The notes beneath the pieces were generated by a model, which saw nothing but the letters and a program-made list of their open reading frames with translations, was not told the origin of the DNA and did no database searches. The translations under genes were made by a program, and so were the position numbers. From SZAS-79 sp965279075 (lineage in GTDB: Bacteria; Pseudomonadota; Gammaproteobacteria; Burkholderiales; SG8-39), in contig CBDIHI010000009.1 of the NCBI GenBank assembly GCA_965279075.1, positions 62,001 to 126,000 of the forward strand: a stretch of DNA of 64,000 bases. The letters run 5' to 3'. Below, piece after piece: positions 25,896-33,120 of this stretch (position 1 is the first letter of the stretch; every line of letters starts with the position of its first letter).

Positions 25896-27134
25896 ATGGG
25901 GTCCATGGCCTTCCGCAATCCCCGCGCCGTCCGCACCCCCTACCCCGATGCGCTGCGCGCGGTCCTCGACATCCGCCGCGCGCAGGAATGCCGCCGCTGG
26001 CTCTCCTCGTGGTCGATGCTGCATCCCGGCCCCACGCCGGCATGGGACCTGCCCGGCGCCGCGCGGCGGCTGGGCGTGGGCGCGATCCAGGTCAAGGACG
26101 AGTCGGTGCGCTCGCCGCTCGCGAGCTTCAAGGCGCTCGGCGCGCCGGCAGCACTGCTGCGGCTGGTGCTCGGGCGCGTGCCGGGCGCGGTGCCCGGGGA
26201 GGTGCTGCGCGGGACATACGCGGCCGCCTTGCAAGGCTACGTCGTCATCAGCGCGACCGACGGCAACCACGGCCGCGCCCTGGCGGCCGCGGCGCGCAGC
26301 GCCGGCATCCGCTGCGTGATCGTGCTGCACGCGCAGGTCAGCGCGGAGCGCGAGGCGGCCATCGCCGCCTACGGCGCGGAGATCGTCCGCATCGCCGGCA
26401 ACTACGACGAGTCCGTGCGCGAAGCGGCCCGCCTCGCGGGCGAGCACGGCTGGCAGGTCGTGTCGGACACCTCCTACACAGGCTACGAAGACATCCCGCG
26501 CGACGTCATGCAGGGCTACGGCGTGATGGTGGACGAACTGCTCAAGGCCGAGCCTGCGGACGCGCCCTGCCCGTGGACGCACGTGATCGTACAGGGCGGC
26601 GTAGGCGGGCTCGCCGCCGGTGTGTTCAGTTTCCTGTGGGAGCGCTACGGCGAGCGCCGCCCGGTCTTCGTGGTCGTCGAACCGGCGCAGGCCGACTGCC
26701 TCCTGCAAAGCGCGATGGCCGGCGCGCCCCGCGCGGCCAGCGGTTCGGTCGATTCGGTGATGGCCGGACTCGCGTGCGGCGAGGTCTCGCCGCTGGCGTG
26801 GAAGTTCCTGCAGCCCTCGGTCGACATTTTCATGACCGTCACCGACGCCGCGGCCGTGGCCGCCATGCGCGCGCTGGCGCAACCGCCGGAGGGTGACATC
26901 CCAGTGCTGAGCGGCGAGTCCGGCGCAGCCGGGTTCGCGGCATTGCCCGCCCTCGACCCCGGCCCCACGGCGCGGGTCTTGCTTCTGAATACCGAAGGCG
27001 CCACGGCGCCCTCGCTCTACGAATCCCTGGCGGGCATCGCGCCCGCCGCCGTGCTGTCCGCCCAAGCCGGGTGGCTGGCCGCACGCAAGGACCACCCGGC
27101 CAAACGTGGAAACAAGGCGAGGGGAACGGCGTGA
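25896..27134 (+). CDS. dpaL: Diaminopropionate ammonia-lyase
   Basis: The protein has 412 residues, of the fold II PLP family. It has the cofactor Lys79 in SPLASFKALG, the ATDGNHGRA loop, GGVGGLA and SGESGAAG, matching DpaL (YgeX). It converts 2,3-diaminopropionate to pyruvate and ammonia. The ATG at 25896 encodes MGSMA; the second ATG at 25905 is also possible. It overlaps pxpA by 4 bases and faces an Lrp regulator, so an inducible amino-acid catabolic operon is likely. Confidence 0.88.
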   Translation: MGSMAFRNPRAVRTPYPDALRAVLDIRRAQECRRWLSSWSMLHPGPTPAWDLPGAARRLGVGAIQVKDESVRSPLASFKALGAPAALLRLVLGRVPGAVPGEVLRGTYAAALQGYVVISATDGNHGRALAAAARSAGIRCVIVLHAQVSAEREAAIAAYGAEIVRIAGNYDESVREAARLAGEHGWQVVSDTSYTGYEDIPRDVMQGYGVMVDELLKAEPADAPCPWTHVIVQGGVGGLAAGVFSFLWERYGERRPVFVVVEPAQADCLLQSAMAGAPRAASGSVDSVMAGLACGEVSPLAWKFLQPSVDIFMTVTDAAAVAAMRALAQPPEGDIPVLSGESGAAGFAALPALDPGPTARVLLLNTEGATAPSLYESLAGIAPAAVLSAQAGWLAARKDHPAKRGNKARGTA

Positions 27135-27904
27135 TCAAGCAGATCAACCTGAATGCCGACCTGGGCGAGAGCTTCGGTCACTACAAGGTCGGCGACGACG
27201 CGGGCGTGATGCAGCACATCAAGTCTGCCAGCGTGGCGTGCGGCTTCCACGGCGGTGACGCCATCGTGATGGACAACGCCGTGAAGCTCGCTGCGGCCAA
27301 CGGCGTCTCGATCGGCGCGCATCCCGGGTTCAACGACCTGTGGGGCTTCGGGCGGCGCCAGATCCAGATGCGCACCGAGGACCTCGAGCTGCTGGTCCTC
27401 TACCAGATCGGCGCGCTGCAGGCGATCGCCCGCAGCCACGGCCAGCGCGTGACGCACGTGAAGCCGCACGGGGCGCTGAACAACATGGCGCACGTGGACG
27501 CGGGCTATGCGATGGCGATCGCGCGCGGCGTGCAGAAGGCCGACCCGGAATTGATCTTCGTCGCGAACTGCCATTCGGAAATGGTCAAAGCCGGGCAGAG
27601 CCTCGGGCTGAAGGTGGCGCACGAAGCCTACGTCGACCGCACCTACGACGACACCGGCATCATGACTTCGCGCCGCGAGCCGGATGCCGTCATCCACGAC
27701 CCGAAGAAAGCCGTCGCGCAGGTGATGTCGTTCGTGCGCGAGGGTGCGCTCGTCACGCGCAGCGGCAAGCGCATCCCCACGCCGATCCATACTTTCTGCA
27801 CCCATGGCGACGAGGCCACCGCGGCCCCGCTGCTGCGCGAAGTGCGCGCGGCCCTGGCCGCCGAGGGCATCGAGGTCGTCCCCCTTACCCAGCTCAACCT
27901 TTGA
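27131..27904 (+). CDS. pxpA: LamB/YcsF family protein, 5-oxoprolinase subunit A-like
   Basis: The protein has 257 residues from a GTG start overlapping the dpaL stop. It begins with NLNADLGESFG and contains SASVACGFHGGD and IGAHPGFND, the family's conserved metal and active-site loops. PxpA works with PxpB and PxpC to open 5-oxoproline using ATP, but neither partner gene is in the window. The neighbour suggests a role in diaminopropionate or related amide use instead. The symbol names the family and does not prove the reaction. Confidence 0.85.
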   Translation: MIKQINLNADLGESFGHYKVGDDAGVMQHIKSASVACGFHGGDAIVMDNAVKLAAANGVSIGAHPGFNDLWGFGRRQIQMRTEDLELLVLYQIGALQAIARSHGQRVTHVKPHGALNNMAHVDAGYAMAIARGVQKADPELIFVANCHSEMVKAGQSLGLKVAHEAYVDRTYDDTGIMTSRREPDAVIHDPKKAVAQVMSFVREGALVTRSGKRIPTPIHTFCTHGDEATAAPLLREVRAALAAEGIEVVPLTQLNL

Positions 27905-27918
27905 TCCGCGAGGCCCCC

Positions 27919-28872
27919 ATGAAGATCCTAGCCGCCCTGCTGCTGTCCTTCGCGACTCTTGCGAGCGCGCAAACCTATCCGACGCACGCGATCCGCATCG
28001 TCGTGCCTTTCCCGCCCGGCGGCTTCTCCGACCTTTATGCGCGCGCCATCGGGACGCGCATGGCGGAGACGTTCGGGCAGTCCGTGGTCGTCGAAAACCG
28101 GCCCGGCGCGGGCGGCAACATCGCGTCCGACCTCGTCGCCAAGAGTGCCCCCGACGGCTATACGCTGGTGATGGGCACGATCGGCACGCATGCGATCAAC
28201 GCCACGCTGTTTCCCAGGCTGCCCTACGACCCGGTCAGGGATTTTTCCGCCGTGGCGTTTGTCGTCGATGCGGACGGGCTGCTCGTCGCGCATACCAGTG
28301 TGGAAGCCAATACCGTCGGCGAACTGGTGGAACTCGCGAAGAGGAAACCCGGCGTGCTGAACTACGCCTCCGCCGGCCCCGGCACCACCAGCCACCTCGC
28401 CGCGGAGGTGTTCAAGCAGCGCACCAACACCCAAATCACCCACATCCCCTACAAGGGCAACGTGCCCGCGCTGCTCGATGTCGTTTCAGGCAATGCGCAG
28501 ATCAGCTTCGCCACGATGGCCACGGTCCTGCCGCACGTGAAGGCCGGGCGGCTGAAGGCCATTGGCGTACTGGGCACGCAACGCTCGTCGGCGCTGCCGA
28601 ACGTCCCCACCATCGCCGAGTCCGGCGTGCCCGGGTTCGAAGTCGGCAACTGGACGGGCATGTTCGCGCCGGCCGGGACCCCGCCTGCCGTGGTGGCCAA
28701 GCTCAACGCCGAAGTCCAGCGCGTCATGATGCTGCCGGAGATCCAGGGGCGCCTGGGGAACGAAGGCCTGCGATTCACGGCGACCACGCCGAAGCAGTTC
28801 GGCGATTTCGTGCAGAGCGAGGTGAAGAAGTGGGGGGAGGTGGTGAAGCGGGTGGGGGTTACGGCGGAGTAG
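27919..28872 (+). CDS. Bug/TctC tripartite tricarboxylate transporter substrate-binding protein (copy 1)
   Basis: The protein has 317 residues with a signal peptide (MKILAALLLSFATLASA). It carries the family motifs IRIVVPFPPGG, VVVENRPGAGG, PDGYTLVMG, ITHIPYKG and PNVPTIAES. It captures a carboxylate or similar ligand in the periplasm. No TctA/TctB membrane genes adjoin it, as is usual for Bug expansions. It lies 15 bases after pxpA, so its ligand may be linked to that pathway. Confidence 0.93.
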   Translation: MKILAALLLSFATLASAQTYPTHAIRIVVPFPPGGFSDLYARAIGTRMAETFGQSVVVENRPGAGGNIASDLVAKSAPDGYTLVMGTIGTHAINATLFPRLPYDPVRDFSAVAFVVDADGLLVAHTSVEANTVGELVELAKRKPGVLNYASAGPGTTSHLAAEVFKQRTNTQITHIPYKGNVPALLDVVSGNAQISFATMATVLPHVKAGRLKAIGVLGTQRSSALPNVPTIAESGVPGFEVGNWTGMFAPAGTPPAVVAKLNAEVQRVMMLPEIQGRLGNEGLRFTATTPKQFGDFVQSEVKKWGEVVKRVGVTAE

Positions 28873-28896
28873 AGAGCGAAACCTCGGATTGCGACT

Positions 28897-29223
28897 TCAG
28901 GCACCAAGTAACCTGCGTTCGAGCAGGCTCTGCATATCGCGGCGTCCATCTGCGATGAGATGCACATGCACCAGCTTTCCCGTCGTCCGGTAAATCAGGC
29001 GATAAGGCTTGAAGAACACTTGGCGGTAGTCCCGGATGCCGATCTCGAGTAACTCCTTCGGGTGGGACCCTCGCTCGGGCAATTCCGAAAGGCCCTTGAT
29101 CGCTTCTTCCAGCCGATCGAGCACGTAGCCGGCATTCGCGGCGGAATCGTTCTCGGCGATGTAGCCGACGATCTCCTCCAAGTCGGACTGCGCGCCCGCC
29201 GTAAGCAATACCTCGAACCGCAT
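28897..29223 (-). CDS. RelE/ParE-family toxin
   Basis: The protein has 108 residues with the ParE-like layout: an N-terminal AQSDLEEIVGYIAENDS helix pair, ELPERGSHPKEL, and the C-terminal strands YRQVFFKPYRLIYR and VHLIADGRRD. ParE members poison gyrase and RelE members cleave mRNA; this sequence looks nearer ParE. Its ATG overlaps the antitoxin stop by one base, so translation is coupled. Confidence 0.9.
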   Translation of the reverse strand: MRFEVLLTAGAQSDLEEIVGYIAENDSAANAGYVLDRLEEAIKGLSELPERGSHPKELLEIGIRDYRQVFFKPYRLIYRTTGKLVHVHLIADGRRDMQSLLERRLLGA

Positions 29224-29495
29224 CAGCGCCCGAGCTTGGACCGCAAGTCACGGATCGCCTTCGCCGCCGGCACTACCTTGCCCTCGGCGATCTCGCGATT
29301 TCCGAGCGCGAGGATCTTGAGCAACGCCATGGTCTCCTGCGTTTGCTCATAGGTCGCCACATCCTGCATGACTGCCTTGGCTTCGCCGTTCTGTGTAATC
29401 ACGAGCGCGCTGCGCTCTTCAGCCATGGTGCGCACAATCTCCGCAGCATTTGCCTTCAGATAGCTGATCGGTTTGATACGGGTCGAATATTTCAT
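29223..29495 (-). CDS. Phd/YefM-family antitoxin
   Basis: The protein has 90 residues. It opens MKYSTRIKPISYLKANAAEI and contains VITQNGEAKAVM, the DNA-binding fold typical of Phd/YefM. The C-terminal half should wrap the toxin. The ATG at 29495 has GGAG eight bases upstream; an ATG at 29516 is an alternative. It likely represses its own promoter through the palindrome at 29521-29534. Confidence 0.88.
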   Translation of the reverse strand: MKYSTRIKPISYLKANAAEIVRTMAEERSALVITQNGEAKAVMQDVATYEQTQETMALLKILALGNREIAEGKVVPAAKAIRDLRSKLGR

Positions 29496-29520
29496 ATGCC
29501 GACTCCAAGGTTCCATGTAA

Positions 29521-29534
29521 GACTAAATTTAGTC
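29521..29534. promoter_or_regulatory. Perfect 14-bp palindrome, putative toxin-antitoxin operator
   Basis: GACTAAATTTAGTC is its own reverse complement and lies 26 bases upstream of the antitoxin start. A degenerate second half-site (GAATTCAGTC) follows at 29536-29545. The position suits autorepression by the Phd-like antitoxin. Confidence 0.7.
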
Positions 29535-29795
29535 CGAATTCAGTCTGCCCGCAATCTTTCGGCGACTACCGTGGTTTCTCAGCTGGGCCTGAGGACCAGA
29601 ATTCCCGAGCGTGAATGAGCCGGGCTGCGCACAACTGGAAAGCGGCGATGAACCAGTTCGCAATCCTGTACCAGGACCGCTTCACAAGGCACCAGGGGTA
29701 AGATGGTTCGCCGACTTTCCCCCCACGTCGGACGTTCGTCGCGGACCACTAACGCCGCTGCGGCGCTCAAATCATTCAAGCTTCAAACACAGAAA

Positions 29796-30359
29796 TCAGG
29801 GCACTCCCGTTTCCTTTTCCATCTTCGCAATTACGGATCTGATTGAGGTGGCATACCGCTCGATCCTTGTCTCAATGCCACTCGCAATAATCGAAGGTTC
29901 CATCTGGCTAAATGTTTCAATCCTGGGACTATCAGCATCTAGCCCGTAAGCTTTGTACAAACTTCTTACGAAAGCCAGGCTCGAAGGCTTTGGACTCCCG
30001 GGCTGTGGAGTGGTCAACCGTATTTCGCCTTCATTGGCTCTTAACTCTACGTACCTAATAACCTCTTGGAAGAGCTGTCCAGCGGGAATTCCAGATCCTA
30101 TTTCTTCAGAAACTCCGGCTAAAAACCAAGCTGCTGAATACTCATCGGCTCCCTTAGATCGCAATACTTCCTCCATACCCACCGCAGCAAACGCAATCCC
30201 TTGGAAAATTACGAAAAGATCCTGTCGCCCCTTCAAAGCTTGAACTAGGTCAGCTGCCTCGCCAACGACCATCACCGGCTTAACCAAACTGGTCCAGTCA
30301 GCTTCCGTACCGTCTTTGAAGCTTAATTTTCCCACCCCCCATGCAATCCCTTTTGGCAC
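29796..30359 (-). CDS. Hypothetical protein in AT-richer islet
   Basis: The protein has 187 residues, unrecognised. No signal or clear membrane segment is seen, although GKLSFKDGTEADWTSLVKPVMVVGEAADLVQALKGR and QDLFVIFQGIAFAAVGMEEVL suggest an alpha/beta N-terminal half. The C-terminus is helical and charged. Codon use is visibly less GC-biased than in the genes on either side, which suggests recent acquisition. It is preceded, 130 bases upstream on the same strand, by a 65-residue gene that may be its partner. Confidence 0.65.
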   Translation of the reverse strand: MPKGIAWGVGKLSFKDGTEADWTSLVKPVMVVGEAADLVQALKGRQDLFVIFQGIAFAAVGMEEVLRSKGADEYSAAWFLAGVSEEIGSGIPAGQLFQEVIRYVELRANEGEIRLTTPQPGSPKPSSLAFVRSLYKAYGLDADSPRIETFSQMEPSIIASGIETRIERYATSIRSVIAKMEKETGVP

Positions 30360-30489
30360 AGTCTATCTCCTCGAAAAGCGTATTCCGCAAAGGCGACGCG
30401 GGCACGATCTAGTAGGGACGGTTCTACCTAAGCTGCCAGTCGGTGTTCGTAGTAAGGTCGCTCACGTTGGTCAAGCAGTGCGTAAAGCC

Positions 30490-30687
30490 TCAGGTCACGT
30501 AGATCAATTCTGCATCAGGCACCAAAGCCTTCAGGAATCCACTCAATTCCTCGAAATCAGCTTGGCTCAAAGCCTGTGGATGGCCCAAGGTATAGACCTC
30601 AATTCTTCGTATCCTACTTAGAAGAATATCCGCTGCTATATCTCGGGCAAGGCGTTCGATTTCAGAACCTCTTGGCTGAATTTTCAT
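30490..30687 (-). CDS. Small hypothetical protein in AT-richer islet
   Basis: The protein has 65 residues from the ATG at 30687, unrecognised. It begins MKIQPRGSEIERLARDIAAD, has a short strand RRIEVYTLG and ends in a helix and strand. The frame is open to 30777, but the upstream residues look non-coding. Composition is as AT-rich as in the 187-residue gene. A regulatory or antitoxin-like role is possible but not shown. Confidence 0.5.
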   Translation of the reverse strand: MKIQPRGSEIERLARDIAADILLSRIRRIEVYTLGHPQALSQADFEELSGFLKALVPDAELIYVT

Positions 30688-31093
30688 TGCCACGTACCTA
30701 TGTGAGCAGAGAATGCAAAGCCTATTCCACAAACTGTAGGGCACAAATAGGAGTTTTCCAGAAGATCTCACTGCCAATACTTGTGATACGTACTTACTAG
30801 TTTCTACTTATTTTGCAATTTGAAACTCAGCACAAAACGAAGGCTCTTGCCACCACTGGGTAACGAACTTACATCGCAATTCCCAAAACCACAGGAATCT
30901 CTTTAGGGATTAGCATCCTGCAATAAAGGCGGGCCACATGTGTCTCGGGTGTTGGAGCGGTAGCTAGTTTGCTCGCCCTCACTAACAGAAATATCCCAAG
31001 ACAAATAAGTTCAAAGCCAACCACTACCGGGGCGACAGCGTGAAAATTGAATCACCACGAATTGTTCCCCGTTCACCGCATTGGACGCCCCCC
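30688..31093. other. AT-richer intergenic stretch without a recognisable gene
   Basis: About 400 bases with lower GC than the rest of the window separate the two islet genes from the DUF1653 gene. I see no supported ORF, RNA gene or repeat. It may hold the promoter of the islet genes and the end of the acquired segment. Confidence 0.5.
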
Positions 31094-31297
31094 ATGCTCC
31101 CCACCGGCAAGTACCGCCACTACAAAGGCAACGACTACGAGGTGATCGGCGTAGCCACGCACTCTGAAACCCGCGAACCCATGGTCGTCTACCGCCCGCT
31201 CTACGGCGAAGGCGCCCTCTGGGTGCGGCCGCTGGCGATATTCATCGAGGACGTGACCGTGGACGGCAAGTCGGTCCCGCGCTTCGCCAAGCTCTAA
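31094..31297 (+). CDS. DUF1653 domain protein
   Basis: The protein has 67 residues. It starts MLPTGKYRHYKGNDYEVIGVA and continues with SETREPMVVYRPLYGEGALWVRP, the near-complete DUF1653 domain. These are small cytoplasmic proteins of unknown function. The ATG at 31094 is chosen because the 18 residues before it do not belong to the domain. Confidence 0.85.
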   Translation: MLPTGKYRHYKGNDYEVIGVATHSETREPMVVYRPLYGEGALWVRPLAIFIEDVTVDGKSVPRFAKL

Positions 31298-31475
31298 CCC
31301 CCCCAACACAAACCACTTGCCAAACAGCCGCTTACCCCTCATACTTCGTTTGTGCGATGCAGCAGTTCTGGAACAAATGTTCTAACCATCGCCTAGTTCA
31401 CTGTCCCTGACCTCCTCGGAAGACACAGCAACAGCGTCTTCCTGCAGCGTTCCTCCCAAAGGATTGCGATTCGGT

Positions 31476-31502
31476 TGGTGCCGGTGTTTTTAATTGGCAC
31501 CA
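31476..31502 (+). promoter_or_regulatory. Leader hairpin directly before the helicase ribosome site
   Basis: TGGTGCC (31476-31482) pairs with GGCACCA (31496-31502) around an AT-rich 13-base loop. The 3' arm ends at the first base of the AGGAG ribosome site (31502-31506). The hairpin could tune translation with temperature, as for other DEAD-box helicase leaders. This is an inference from position. Confidence 0.4.
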
Positions 31503-31511
31503 GGAGAATCC

Positions 31512-32846
31512 ATGACTGCCGTCAGCGAAGTCGTATTGCCTATTACTTTCGAACAACTCGGCCTGGCCGCGCCCATCCTTGAAGCGATCAAGGCCGCCGG
31601 CTACACCGAACCGACAACCGTCCAGGCCCGCGCGGTCCCCGAAGCCATCAAGGGACGCGACCTGCTGGTCTCGTCCCAGACCGGCAGCGGGAAAACCGCA
31701 GCCTTCATGCTCCCGGCGCTGCAGAAGCTCACGGTACAGCACGAGAAACCCGGCCGCGGCCCGCGCATCCTGGTGCTCACGCCCACGCGCGAACTCGCGG
31801 TTCAGGTCACCAAGGCCGCCGACACGTACGGCCGCAACCTGCGCGTGAAGACCCTGTCGGTCGTCGGCGGCATGCCGTACCCGCTGCAGAACCGCATGCT
31901 GAAGAACGGCGTGGACATCCTCGTGGCGACCCCGGGCCGCATGCTCGACCAGATGAACTCCGGCCGCATCGACCTCTCCCGCCTGCAGTTCCTGGTGCTG
32001 GACGAAGCCGACCGCATGCTCGACATGGGCTTCAAGGACGACCTCGAGGCCATCCTCGCCAAAGTCCCGAAGACGCGCCAGACCATGCTGTTTTCCGCCA
32101 CGATCGAGCCGAGCATCGTGCGGCTGGCGAACTCTTTCCTGCACGACCCGCTGCGCATCGCGGTCGACACCGCGCAGACCCGCCACGTCAACATCACACA
32201 GCGCCTGCACTTCGCCGACGACATGGGCCACAAGAACCGCATGCTCGAGAGCATCCTCTCCGACGCCGGCATGCAGCAGGCCATCGTGTTCACTTCGACC
32301 AAGCGCCACTGCGACCAGCTCGCGCTGGACCTGCACGCGAAGGGCCACTCGGCCGCGGCCATGCACGGCGACATGCACCAGGGCGCGCGCAATCGCACGC
32401 TGCAGGCGCTGCGCCGCGGCGGGCTGAAGGTGCTGGTGGCGACCGACGTCGCCGCGCGCGGCATCGACGTGCAGGGCATCTCGCACGTCATCAATTACGA
32501 CCTGCCGATGCAGGCCGAGGACTACGTGCACCGCATCGGCCGCACCGGCCGCGCGGGCAAGAACGGCATCGCGATCAGCTTCGCGAGCATGCGCGACCAC
32601 CACCTGGTGCGCGGCATCGAGCGCCTGACGACGCAGAAGATCGAAGTCAGCGTGATCGAAGGGCTGGAGCCGAAGATGCGCGCGCCGAAGTTCGACCCGC
32701 GCGCCAAGCCCGGTCCGCGCGGCGCGCGTCCCGGCGGCGGCAAGAGCTGGGGCAACAAGCCGGCCGGTGCCGCAGGGCGCCGCGAAGGCTTCGGCGGCCG
32801 TCCCGCGGGCCGCTCGCCCGCCCGCACGAGCCCCTACGCCAAGTAA
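31512..32846 (+). CDS. DEAD-box ATP-dependent RNA helicase, RhlE-like
   Basis: The protein has 444 residues. Motifs in order are the Q motif region ITFEQLGL, SSQTGSGKT, PTRELAVQV, TPGRMLDQM, DEAD, SAT, ATDVAARGID and HRIGRTGRAG. The last 65 residues are basic and Gly/Arg/Pro-rich, a typical RNA-binding tail. It unwinds short RNA duplexes in ribosome assembly or mRNA decay. A GGAG ribosome site precedes the ATG at 31512. It ends just before a 41-nt palindrome that may terminate it. Confidence 0.93.
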   Translation: MTAVSEVVLPITFEQLGLAAPILEAIKAAGYTEPTTVQARAVPEAIKGRDLLVSSQTGSGKTAAFMLPALQKLTVQHEKPGRGPRILVLTPTRELAVQVTKAADTYGRNLRVKTLSVVGGMPYPLQNRMLKNGVDILVATPGRMLDQMNSGRIDLSRLQFLVLDEADRMLDMGFKDDLEAILAKVPKTRQTMLFSATIEPSIVRLANSFLHDPLRIAVDTAQTRHVNITQRLHFADDMGHKNRMLESILSDAGMQQAIVFTSTKRHCDQLALDLHAKGHSAAAMHGDMHQGARNRTLQALRRGGLKVLVATDVAARGIDVQGISHVINYDLPMQAEDYVHRIGRTGRAGKNGIAISFASMRDHHLVRGIERLTTQKIEVSVIEGLEPKMRAPKFDPRAKPGPRGARPGGGKSWGNKPAGAAGRREGFGGRPAGRSPARTSPYAK

Positions 32847-32852
32847 AGAATA

Positions 32853-32893
32853 TGGGGTCAGAGTCGATTTAAATTAAATCGACTCTGACCCCA
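32853..32893. repeat. Perfect 41-nt palindrome (20-bp arms)
   Basis: The left arm TGGGGTCAGAGTCGATTTAA is mirrored exactly with one central base. A run of T follows on the + strand, so it could act as a terminator for the helicase gene and, read the other way, near the convergent S4 gene. Perfect symmetry of this length also fits a REP-like or mobile hairpin element. Confidence 0.9.
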
Positions 32894-32895
32894 CT

Positions 32896-33120
32896 TTATT
32901 TTTTGACGAGGATCGTCACGCCGCGGCAGTGAACCGACTGCCCCGCGCGGATCTTGGCGGTCTTGCGGCTTTCGGGTTGGCCGTCGACGGTGACTTCGCC
33001 AGCGGCGACGAGGTGCTTGCCGGCGCCGCCGCTCTCCGCAATGCCCACGGCCTTGAGCAACTGGCAGACCTCGATGTGGTCGCGGCTCAATACGAATTCC
33101 GTAGTCTGCTTACCGGCCAT
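32896..33120 (-). CDS. S4-domain RNA-binding protein, YbcJ-like
   Basis: The protein has 74 residues, almost all one S4 domain: HIEVCQLLKAVGIAESGGAGKHL, VTVDGQPESRKTAKIRAGQSV. It resembles YbcJ and binds structured RNA, probably rRNA. Its start overlaps the end of the second molybdenum-hydroxylase gene by 11 bases. Confidence 0.88.
   Translation of the reverse strand: MAGKQTTEFVLSRDHIEVCQLLKAVGIAESGGAGKHLVAAGEVTVDGQPESRKTAKIRAGQSVHCRGVTILVKK

Noticed and set aside
29579..29949. Short frames on both strands in the gap after the toxin-antitoxin operator
   Set aside because: They lack ribosome sites, overlap each other and show no coding bias.
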